From an uncultured Dorea sp. (lineage in GTDB: Bacteria > Bacillota > Clostridia > Lachnospirales > Lachnospiraceae), in contig CAJTUQ010000058.1 in the NCBI GenBank assembly GCA_910579335.1, positions 1 through 9,151 of the forward strand: DNA of 9,151 nt. Reading direction: 5' to 3'. Positions 1 to 5,349 of this stretch are shown one piece after another; the first letter of the stretch is position 1, and each line of letters opens with the position of its first letter. The notes beneath the pieces were generated by a model, which was not told the origin of the DNA, searched no databases, and saw nothing but the letters and a program-made list of their open reading frames with translations. A program made the translations under genes and the position numbers.

Positions 1-393
1 CCTCCTGACGCTGCTTCTGCGTATCAAAAGAGTGATGCACGGAATCTCGATATGCTTCCTGAACTTGTCAATTTCTTTTCCTTCCCTGATATGCACAAAC
101 AAAATCTCCGCATCGCCTTTTAAAAATTTTTTGTACTCTTCAACAAGATACTTGCAGGACAAGTCGTTATAATCCGTAAAAAGCCGTTTCAAATCCGCAA
201 GGAATTTTCGTGATTTTTCATCCTTCTCTCCCTTCCAGCCGCCATACCGGCGCGCAATCTCCTTAACCGGCTCTGCGGACGACACATTTACCGTACGGTA
301 AATCTCAGCCGCAAAACCACAGAGCGTATCCTTTCCGGTTCCGCCGTTGCCGTTAATAATAATTACAGCCTTCTTCATCGCTTCCTCACACAT
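1..393 (-). CDS. P-loop kinase, deoxynucleoside monophosphate kinase-like (partial, 3' end beyond window)
   Basis: The reading frame opens at the ATG at 393 and runs without a stop off the left edge, giving 131 visible residues. Near the N-terminus is a Walker A loop, GNGGTGKDT (residues 15-23), after a hydrophobic strand (AVIII), the layout of small nucleotide kinases. The GKDT ending and the later AEPVKEIA stretch (about 40-47) resemble T4-type deoxynucleoside monophosphate kinases, which phosphorylate dNMPs with ATP. A second hydrophobic strand followed by HIREGKEIDKF (about 97-111) would suit the central sheet and a following regulatory or substrate loop. I chose the ATG at 393 because GGAGG lies 6 bases upstream; the internal ATG at 378 has a poorer site. 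It has its own promoter. The kinase fold is well supported; the substrate is inference, and it could be another ATP-dependent kinase of the adenylate-kinase-like superfamily. The C-terminal half cannot be judged. Confidence 0.72.
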   Translation of the reverse strand, partial: MCEEAMKKAVIIINGNGGTGKDTLCGFAAEIYRTVNVSSAEPVKEIARRYGGWKGEKDEKSRKFLADLKRLFTDYNDLSCKYLVEEYKKFLKGDAEILFVHIREGKEIDKFRKHIEIPCITLLIRRSSVRR

Positions 394-434
394 ATCTGTC
401 CTCCAATTGGTATATTCCGAAATCATTCCATTTA

Positions 435-463
435 AGTATATCGAATTGCCGCAGAGAATACAA
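435..463 (-). promoter_or_regulatory. Probable sigma-A promoter of the P-loop kinase gene
   Basis: On the minus strand TTGTAT (458-463) is separated by exactly 17 bases from TATACT (435-440). The -10 box matches the consensus at five of six positions, the -35 at three. Transcription would start near 428, leaving a leader of about 35 bases before the ATG at 393. An imperfect inverted repeat (449-481) overlaps the -35 and spacer. The prediction rests on consensus match and spacing only. Confidence 0.55.
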
Positions 464-481
464 TTAATTTCTCTCCTGCGG
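449..481 (-). other. Imperfect inverted repeat between lipoprotein stop and kinase gene
   Basis: The arms CCGCAGAGAA (449-458) and TTCTCTCCTGCGG (469-481) pair over ten bases with a three-base bulge. The element begins about six bases after the lipoprotein stop codon, where a terminator would be expected, but the RNA read on the minus strand continues with CAATTCGAT rather than a run of U. It also overlaps the kinase promoter. It could be a weak terminator, an operator, or neither. Confidence 0.35.
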
Positions 482-486
482 CCGAT

Positions 487-1662
487 TTAATCCGTCAGCC
501 TCTCCCATTCTTCGTCTGTCAGCCTCGGTGTATACCATGATTTCCCAATACTCCCTGAAACTGTCACAACCCGATTCGACACATATTGAAACCTTCCCTT
601 CTTAAGCGGGCGCACCATAAGCTCGCTGACCAATGCGCAGTCGGAATTTTCCCTCGCCCACACAGCTTCCACCGTCAGTTTCAGGCTCCCGTCTTTTTGC
701 TCTTCACAGCCTGTCACCTCCGGATAAGGCTCATATGGCGTTGGGCTGTCATATAACCCTCTCGTACGGTAGCGGTAAGTCCGGCTGTCCGCACGGTAAA
801 CCGCCTGCTCTTTTAACAACGAGCCGCTTACATTCAAATATGTCTGAATCACCCCTTCAAAATCTTTCTCCGGGATCTCATACTCAATCCTTGCATACTC
901 GTCTGCATAAGGCACATCCTCCCCATATTTCATCACATACATCACCTCATACAAATCATAAAAATCAAGCGCTGAATAATCCGTCTCATCCCACTCAGCC
1001 GCCAGAAGCCTGCTGCCTCTGTAGCCGGCCGGCAAGACGTATTTTTGGTTCAGTCTGCGCAGTTTTCCGTCAAGAGGCTTGACCCGTATCGCCGTCTGCC
1101 CCGGCGCGCCGTCGAATCCGTCCTTATGATACTGCTCAAAAAACAGATAACCTTTTTCTGTATATTTCCATGAACAGGCCGTAAAGCTTTCAAAATAGGC
1201 TTCACGCGACGTCTCATTTTCCGGCGGAAGCGAACTTGCCAGCACTTTCAATTCCCCGTTATCCGCTCTCAGATCATACCGTATAAAGCCGCCGGCCTCC
1301 GTCACAAGAAAAATCGCCGTCTCCGCCTTTTTTCCCTCGCAGGCCGCCTTACAAAATGCCTCCGCTTTTTCATAATTCACCATGTCAATCTGATTTTCTG
1401 TATCAACCGCAATATAGCCTTTCAGCCCCATATAAGCGATGACATCCTGCTGTAGCTCAAATCCGTCCGCCGCCTTTTCCTTCTCTGCCTGCTTCACTAT
1501 ACGCGAGCATCCTTTTGCTATTTCTTTAGAATCTTCAAGAATTTCCTGTTTTACAACCTGCATTTCCTCCCCGTTCTTTTCCCTCTCTCCATATCTTTGG
1601 CACCCTGTAATATCAGCCAATAGAAACAAAATTAAAAATCCCGCCAGCTTTTTCTGTCTCAA
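487..1662 (-). CDS. Putative lipoprotein of unknown function, TTG start
   Basis: This encodes a 391-residue secreted protein. With the TTG start at 1662 the N-terminus is a classic lipoprotein signal: basic RQKK, a hydrophobic core (LAGFLILFLL) and the lipobox ITGC, with the lipid-modified Cys about residue 21. The start was chosen because AAAGGAGG (1670-1677) lies 7 bases before TTG. The upstream Met codons at 1734 and 1689 lack ribosome sites, and 1734 lies inside the promoter. The mature protein is soluble, rich in charged and aromatic residues, and has no motif I recognise. Its C-terminal part (roughly from the VSGSLLKEQAVYR stretch onward) alternates short strands and looks like a beta-rich domain. 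It may belong to one of the DUF lipoprotein families common in Lachnospiraceae (possibly DUF6070, from memory and unchecked). It is a single-gene transcription unit bounded by a terminator upstream. Location on the outer face of the membrane is well supported; function is unknown. Confidence 0.8.
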   Translation of the reverse strand: MRQKKLAGFLILFLLADITGCQRYGEREKNGEEMQVVKQEILEDSKEIAKGCSRIVKQAEKEKAADGFELQQDVIAYMGLKGYIAVDTENQIDMVNYEKAEAFCKAACEGKKAETAIFLVTEAGGFIRYDLRADNGELKVLASSLPPENETSREAYFESFTACSWKYTEKGYLFFEQYHKDGFDGAPGQTAIRVKPLDGKLRRLNQKYVLPAGYRGSRLLAAEWDETDYSALDFYDLYEVMYVMKYGEDVPYADEYARIEYEIPEKDFEGVIQTYLNVSGSLLKEQAVYRADSRTYRYRTRGLYDSPTPYEPYPEVTGCEEQKDGSLKLTVEAVWARENSDCALVSELMVRPLKKGRFQYVSNRVVTVSGSIGKSWYTPRLTDEEWERLTD

Positions 1663-1669
1663 CACTTCT

Positions 1670-1677
1670 CCTCCTTT
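1670..1677 (-). promoter_or_regulatory. Ribosome binding site fixing the TTG start of the lipoprotein gene
   Basis: On the minus strand AAAGGAGG is followed by AGAAGTG and then TTG at 1662-1660. The 7-base gap from GGAGG to TTG is optimal. The adjacent GTG at 1665 is only 4 bases away and is a less likely alternative that would add one residue. Confidence 0.75.
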
Positions 1678-1705
1678 ATTCCTACGCATGTAATAGTTTT
1701 GTTTT

Positions 1706-1734
1706 ATCTTACACTTGTAAGAAATATATGTCAA
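1706..1734 (-). promoter_or_regulatory. Sigma-A promoter of the lipoprotein gene
   Basis: On the minus strand TTGACA (1729-1734), a perfect -35 box, is followed after 17 bases by TAAGAT (1706-1711), which matches the -10 consensus at four of six positions. Transcription would start near 1699, about 37 bases ahead of the TTG start codon. The weak -10 and the inverted repeat lying on it suggest regulated expression. Confidence 0.7.
1707..1722. promoter_or_regulatory. Candidate repressor operator, TACA-N2-TGTA inverted repeat
   Basis: Arms TCTTACA and TGTAAGA are perfect 7-base inverted repeats around a 2-base centre. The repeat fills the promoter spacer and covers five of the six -10 bases. 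The core TACAAGTGTA fits the TACA-N2-TGTA pattern bound by BlaI/MecI/CopY winged-helix repressors. No such regulator is encoded in this window, so the assignment to that family is inference; the symmetry and its position are seen directly. Confidence 0.5.
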
Positions 1735-1750
1735 GCAGAACCGATGAATG

Positions 1751-1795
1751 TAAAAGTGCAGGGCAGACCGTAATCTTGTCTGTCCTGCACTTTTA
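1751..1795. terminator. Bidirectional intrinsic terminator after the dlt-like operon
   Basis: Arms 1751-1768 and 1778-1795 pair over 18 bases with one mismatch, around a 9-base loop. The outer end is TAAAAGTGCAGG on one side and CCTGCACTTTTA on the other. The T run serves minus-strand transcripts of the MBOAT gene, whose stop is 23 bases upstream; the A run would serve as U run for transcripts from the opposite direction. It isolates the three-gene unit from the lipoprotein gene. Confidence 0.88.
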
Positions 1796-1818
1796 ACTAT
1801 CGGATAAGATTTGAACTC

Positions 1819-3411
1819 TTAATACTGCATATAGATAAACCCGGCCGCGTCATAGCCGTGGCCGTATACCCCGAATACCAGAACGGTAAATACAAGCCCG
1901 AAAGCCAATCCCCATCTGAAATACAGATTCTGGCCATACAGCCATTCACGGATTTTCATCCGCTCCTGAAAAATCTCCACGATAAGAAGTATCAGGCACG
2001 CAAAGGCCAGCACACAAAGGTTCGGACGGTCAAGGCCAAGCTGATATAAGCCGTCGTTAAAAAATATTCCGACATTCCTTGCCGTAAACATAGACTTCAA
2101 TATAGTCAGCGAAGCGCCGAAATTCGGCGTTATATAGATTACGCGCCCGACTGCCACAAGGAAAAAGGTTCTTGCCATCTGAAAAAGGCTCCACGAAGCA
2201 CATTTTTGGTTAATATGAAGCCGGTCGCCAAGCTTTACAAGCTTTGCATGGTATTCCTCGGAAAGAACCGTCAAAACCCCGTGATAAAGGCCGAATACGA
2301 TGTACTGCGTGCCCGCACCGTGCCATGCGCCGTTCGCAAGCCACAAAATGATACAGGATATATGTGCCGGCAGCATCTTAGCCAGGTGAAGATGCCCCTT
2401 TTTCCTCAGAGATTTTGAAAATTTCTGCGCCGTGGACGAAAGGGACATAGGATAAAAAAGATAATCCCGAAACCATGTTCCAAGAGTCATGTGCCACCGT
2501 CTCCAAAATTCCGGAATGTCTTTTGAAAAATACGGGCGCTCGAAATTATCCACCATCTCTATCCCGAACATTTTTGCAGCGCCTCTTACGATGTCGATTC
2601 CGCCTGAAAAATCCCCGTACATCTGGAATGCGTAGGCTAGCGCCGCCACCCAGAACTGCCATCCTGAGAAATTCTGGTAGTCGTAGAACACATAATCAAC
2701 CATGATTCCGGCCCTGTCGGCAATGACCATCTTCTTAAACATCCCCCACAGCATCAGATAGAGACCGTCTGTAAGATTGCGGAATACAAACTTATGCCCG
2801 TTGTACAATTCCGGCGAAAGCTGGTCGAACCTTGATATCGGTCCTTGCACGATTTGCGGAAAAAATGTAAGAAACAGCGCCGCCTTAAAAAAATTGTGCT
2901 CCGCATTTACCTTTTTCCGGTAAATATCAACGAGGTATCCCACTGCCTGAAACGTATAAAAAGATATTCCAAGCGGAAGTCCAATATGAAGCAGCGGTAT
3001 GAATCCTTCGGCTCCCCCGGAAAATCTCATATTAATATCGGTAAATATCAAATCCCAGAATTTAAGCACGACAAGCATGCCCACATTGACAAGCGCTGCC
3101 GCCCAGATGCACAGACGCTTTCTGCGGATATTCTGCGCCTTTGCCGCTTTCTTATCCATATTAAGCTCTCCGGCCTTGATTCTTTTCATCTCATCCTTAA
3201 ACTTAAGCTCCGATTTTTCTATCAAGATACTTAATATATAGGTTGAAATGCAGGTAATCACAATGAATACCGACAGAGCCTTGCTGCAGTATATGTAAAA
3301 AAAACAGCTCACGGCCAAAAGCCAGCGCCATTGGTACTTTTCGGACAAGCGAAAATATACCGCCAGGCTGGCAGAAAGAAACAGGAAAAAATTCAGTGAT
3401 GTAAGACTCAT
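1819..3411 (-). CDS. MBOAT family O-acyltransferase (DltB/AlgI-like)
   Basis: A 530-residue polytopic membrane protein. MBOAT hallmarks are FWRRWHMTLGTWFRDYLFYP (302-321, His307) and ANGAWHGAGTQYIVFGLYHG (359-378, His364), the latter histidine being the presumed catalytic one in the family. PLGISFYTFQAVGYLVDIYR (146-165) and the C-terminal FGVYGHGYDAAGFIYMQY are also typical. In DltB and AlgI these proteins form a membrane funnel through which an acyl group passes to an extracytoplasmic acceptor. The length is that of AlgI rather than DltB (about 400). A lysine/arginine-rich segment (about 64-99) makes a probable cytoplasmic loop. The gene starts 12 bases after the carrier-protein stop, with GGAG a few bases before the ATG, and ends at a strong terminator. 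By its neighbours it should use the aminoacyl carrier as donor, acting on an envelope polymer. Acceptor unknown. No DltD partner is present. Confidence 0.93.
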   Translation of the reverse strand: MSLTSLNFFLFLSASLAVYFRLSEKYQWRWLLAVSCFFYIYCSKALSVFIVITCISTYILSILIEKSELKFKDEMKRIKAGELNMDKKAAKAQNIRRKRLCIWAAALVNVGMLVVLKFWDLIFTDINMRFSGGAEGFIPLLHIGLPLGISFYTFQAVGYLVDIYRKKVNAEHNFFKAALFLTFFPQIVQGPISRFDQLSPELYNGHKFVFRNLTDGLYLMLWGMFKKMVIADRAGIMVDYVFYDYQNFSGWQFWVAALAYAFQMYGDFSGGIDIVRGAAKMFGIEMVDNFERPYFSKDIPEFWRRWHMTLGTWFRDYLFYPMSLSSTAQKFSKSLRKKGHLHLAKMLPAHISCIILWLANGAWHGAGTQYIVFGLYHGVLTVLSEEYHAKLVKLGDRLHINQKCASWSLFQMARTFFLVAVGRVIYITPNFGASLTILKSMFTARNVGIFFNDGLYQLGLDRPNLCVLAFACLILLIVEIFQERMKIREWLYGQNLYFRWGLAFGLVFTVLVFGVYGHGYDAAGFIYMQY

Positions 3412-3423
3412 AACACTCTCCGC

Positions 3424-3657
3424 TTATTCTTCTTCCTGAAGGTTCTCAACAAGCTCAACCATCGCATCCACGCAGTTGAAATTTTCCGGAAGAAGATCCT
3501 GTACATTGATGGAAACATCAAATGCGTCATTGAGCTCCCCGACCAGCGAAACAATATCAAAAGAATCTAAAATTCCATCGTCAATCAGCTTCTTTTCATT
3601 CTCAAATTCCACATCCGGCCTTAACTCCGTTAAAATTTCCATAATTTCTTCTCTCAT
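3424..3657 (-). CDS. Acyl carrier protein, DltC-like
   Basis: A 77-residue acidic protein predicted to be a four-helix carrier. The motif DDGILDSFDIVSLV (26-39) holds the phosphopantetheine attachment serine, Ser32. The LDSF form is that of DltC D-alanyl carriers rather than the LDSL usual in fatty-acid ACPs. It would be charged by the ligase encoded just upstream and would present the aminoacyl thioester to the MBOAT encoded just downstream. Length agrees with DltC (about 78-80). The ribosome site is an A/G-rich run (AGGAAAGGA) about 9 bases before the ATG, slightly long; the Met at position 6 is a possible alternative start. The gene is separated from the ligase gene by 54 bases containing a hairpin and from the MBOAT gene by 12 bases. 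Confidence 0.9.
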   Translation of the reverse strand: MREEIMEILTELRPDVEFENEKKLIDDGILDSFDIVSLVGELNDAFDVSINVQDLLPENFNCVDAMVELVENLQEEE

Positions 3658-3694
3658 TTTTCTTTTTCCTTTCCTATTTTTCTATTTTACCAAA

Positions 3695-3711
3695 TGGCTG
3701 AAAATCAGCCA
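3695..3711 (-). other. Small hairpin between ligase and carrier-protein genes
   Basis: Directly after the ligase TAG stop the minus strand reads TGGCTGA-TTT-TCAGCCA, a perfect 7-base stem with a 3-base loop, followed by TTTGG. The following U tract is too short for an efficient terminator. It may attenuate transcription or shield a processed RNA end so that the carrier protein is made in different amounts from the ligase. The structure is seen; the role is inferred. Confidence 0.5.
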
Positions 3712-5259
3712 CTAAGCATCCTTTGTAAGATAATTCTCTCTCAGGTATGTACGGTCGATTTTATTATTTTTGTTCAACGGCAGCTTTTCAAAGTGCCGCA
3801 GCTTATTCGGAAACATGTATTTCGGAAGCTTTTTCCCCAGAGCCCTGAGCACCTCCTTGTCACAAGGCGCATCCGCCTGATAAAACATATGGATTCTCCC
3901 CGCCGCCTTATCATAAATACATACGGCCGCCGCCACAAACTCTAATGAATTAGCCGCCGCCTCTATCTCGCCCAGTTCAATTCTGTGCCCCATATGCTTA
4001 ATCTGGTCGTCCTTTCTGGACAGGAAAAGAAGCTCGCCGTCATCGTTAAACTTCCCGATATCGCCCGTGCGGTATATCCGCTCCGGATATGCATCGTTCA
4101 GCGGATTCTGGCAGAAGCTTTCCGCCGTCTTCTCCGGGTTATTATAATAGCCGAGCGCAAGGCTGCTTCCTTTAATACAGATTTCTCCTGCTTCACCTGC
4201 TTCTGTCACTAACCGGTCTTTATCCAGCAAGAACACGCCGGAATTTAAAAAAGAGATTCCGATAGGAAGGGCCTCGTCATCTGAAAAAGCCCTCTCCACC
4301 TTGTAAAAAGTACAATTGCATGTAATCTCCGTAGGCCCGTATAAATTCACATAGCGGATTTGCGGCAGATATTTTCTCCAATAATTTAAAACTTTGTTAT
4401 GCATCACTTCTCCTGAAAACATCGCCGTCTGCAGATATTTCGGAAGCTCCCCCGTAAATGCATTCAGGTTCTCTATAATTCTGAACGCCGACACCGCCCA
4501 TATGATAGTGTTAATCTTTTTCTCGTTCATAAAAGTGATGAGCTTTGCCGGAAATGAAAACATGACTTTCGGAATAACATACATCGAGGCCCCGTTTTTA
4601 ATCGTGGAATAGATATCCTTTACCGACACGTCAAAATCGAAGGGTGCCTGATTTCCAAAGATACAGTCCTCCGTAAACGAAAATTCCTCCTTGAAATTAT
4701 CAATCAGATCTATCACCGAGCGGTGGCTTACCAGCACCCCCTTCGGCACTCCTGTGGAACCTGAAGTAAATATTGCGTACAGCGGGTCAGTATCCAGCGC
4801 TTCGCGGCGGACTTTCAAAAGACGCTCCTCCTGCTCTTTGCAAAGGGCAAAGCTGCTTTCTTCGGAGAGTATTTCGCTCATAATGAAAAGCCTGTCCTCC
4901 ATCCCCGTCTGTAAAAGAATCCTTCTATCCTTCTCCTCCCCTAAGATAACCGCCGGATTTAACGTGTTAAGAATCAATTCTATCCTTGCGGCCGGCATCT
5001 GCCGGTCAATGGGAACATAGAAATCCCCGCTGTAGACCACACCGAAAAAACCTGTCAGGCTGCCAATCGAACGGTCGATAAAAATGGCCGCAGGACTGCC
5101 CGCAGCTCCTTTTTTCCGCTCCAGCAAGAATGCTCCAAGAAAGCGGGACTGCCTTATAAACTCCTCATACGTGATTTCTGATTTATCATCTGCAAAAAGA
5201 ACCTTATCCGGAAACTGTCTGCCGGATTCCTCCAGATATTCTAAAATACTTCTCTGCAT
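3712..5259 (-). CDS. DltA-like amino acid adenylation enzyme (carrier-protein ligase)
   Basis: About 515 residues, the length of DltA; it should activate an amino acid with ATP and load it on the adjacent carrier protein. Numbering from the ATG at 5262: A3 loop FTSGSTGVPKG (165-175), A4-type FDFDVS (208-213), A5 NLYGPTE (306-312), A7 YRTGD (397-401), hinge region GHRIELGEIE (425-434), and A10 PLNKNNKIDR with the catalytic Lys501. Asp211 aligns with the amine-binding Asp197 of B. cereus DltA, and Ser283 (MFSGEV) aligns with its Cys269; both differ by 14 in numbering. That Cys is linked to D-Ala selectivity, so D-Ala is likely but not certain here. Start: AGAGG lies 6 bases before the second of two tandem ATGs (5259) and only 3 before the first (5262), so I prefer 5259. 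First gene of a three-gene operon with its own promoter. A generic single adenylation domain with another substrate is the alternative. Confidence 0.88.
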   Translation of the reverse strand: MQRSILEYLEESGRQFPDKVLFADDKSEITYEEFIRQSRFLGAFLLERKKGAAGSPAAIFIDRSIGSLTGFFGVVYSGDFYVPIDRQMPAARIELILNTLNPAVILGEEKDRRILLQTGMEDRLFIMSEILSEESSFALCKEQEERLLKVRREALDTDPLYAIFTSGSTGVPKGVLVSHRSVIDLIDNFKEEFSFTEDCIFGNQAPFDFDVSVKDIYSTIKNGASMYVIPKVMFSFPAKLITFMNEKKINTIIWAVSAFRIIENLNAFTGELPKYLQTAMFSGEVMHNKVLNYWRKYLPQIRYVNLYGPTEITCNCTFYKVERAFSDDEALPIGISFLNSGVFLLDKDRLVTEAGEAGEICIKGSSLALGYYNNPEKTAESFCQNPLNDAYPERIYRTGDIGKFNDDGELLFLSRKDDQIKHMGHRIELGEIEAAANSLEFVAAAVCIYDKAAGRIHMFYQADAPCDKEVLRALGKKLPKYMFPNKLRHFEKLPLNKNNKIDRTYLRENYLTKDA

Positions 5260-5284
5260 CATGTACCTCTTTTATATACAAATA

Positions 5285-5304
5285 TCATTAAAACATTTTA
5301 ATGA
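5285..5304. promoter_or_regulatory. Candidate operator: AT-rich palindrome over the -10 of the dlt-like operon
   Basis: Arms TCATTAAAA and TTTTAATGA are perfect 9-base inverted repeats around a 2-base centre. The palindrome covers the whole -10 box (5295-5300) and the predicted start of transcription near 5288. A 2-base centre makes an RNA hairpin unlikely, so a dimeric DNA-binding repressor is the simplest reading. AT-rich palindromes like this are typical of MarR- and TetR-type regulators, but no regulator gene is in the window. Confidence 0.5.
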
Positions 5305-5323
5305 ACCACAAGTAAAATGTCAA
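5295..5323 (-). promoter_or_regulatory. Sigma-A promoter of the dlt-like operon
   Basis: On the minus strand TTGACA (5318-5323) is followed after 17 bases by TAAAAT (5295-5300): a perfect -35 and a five-of-six -10 at ideal spacing. The predicted start of transcription leaves a leader of about 29 bases. It lies in the 87-base gap behind the AI-2E-family gene, so the three-gene unit can be expressed separately from the lon–yihA block. Confidence 0.75.
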
Positions 5324-5349
5324 TTGCTTTCCGTCAATCAACATGTCCG

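Noticed and set aside
633..1082. Plus-strand open frame of 149 codons inside the lipoprotein gene
   Set aside because: Composition is unlike a protein of this organism (rich in Pro, Ser, His), there is no ribosome site, and it is antisense to a gene with a clear signal peptide and promoter.
1663..1734. N-terminal extension of the lipoprotein to the ATG at 1734
   Set aside because: The ATG overlaps the -35 box, has no ribosome site and would place 24 polar residues before the signal peptide.
3424..5259. Part of a nonribosomal peptide synthetase cluster
   Set aside because: The adenylation enzyme and carrier are separate small proteins, there is no condensation or thioesterase domain, and the carrier has the DltC-type LDSF motif.
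5285..5304. Terminator of the AI-2E-family gene
   Set aside because: The stem would be almost wholly A/T with a 2-base loop and no following U tract, and it coincides with a near-consensus promoter; an operator fits better.
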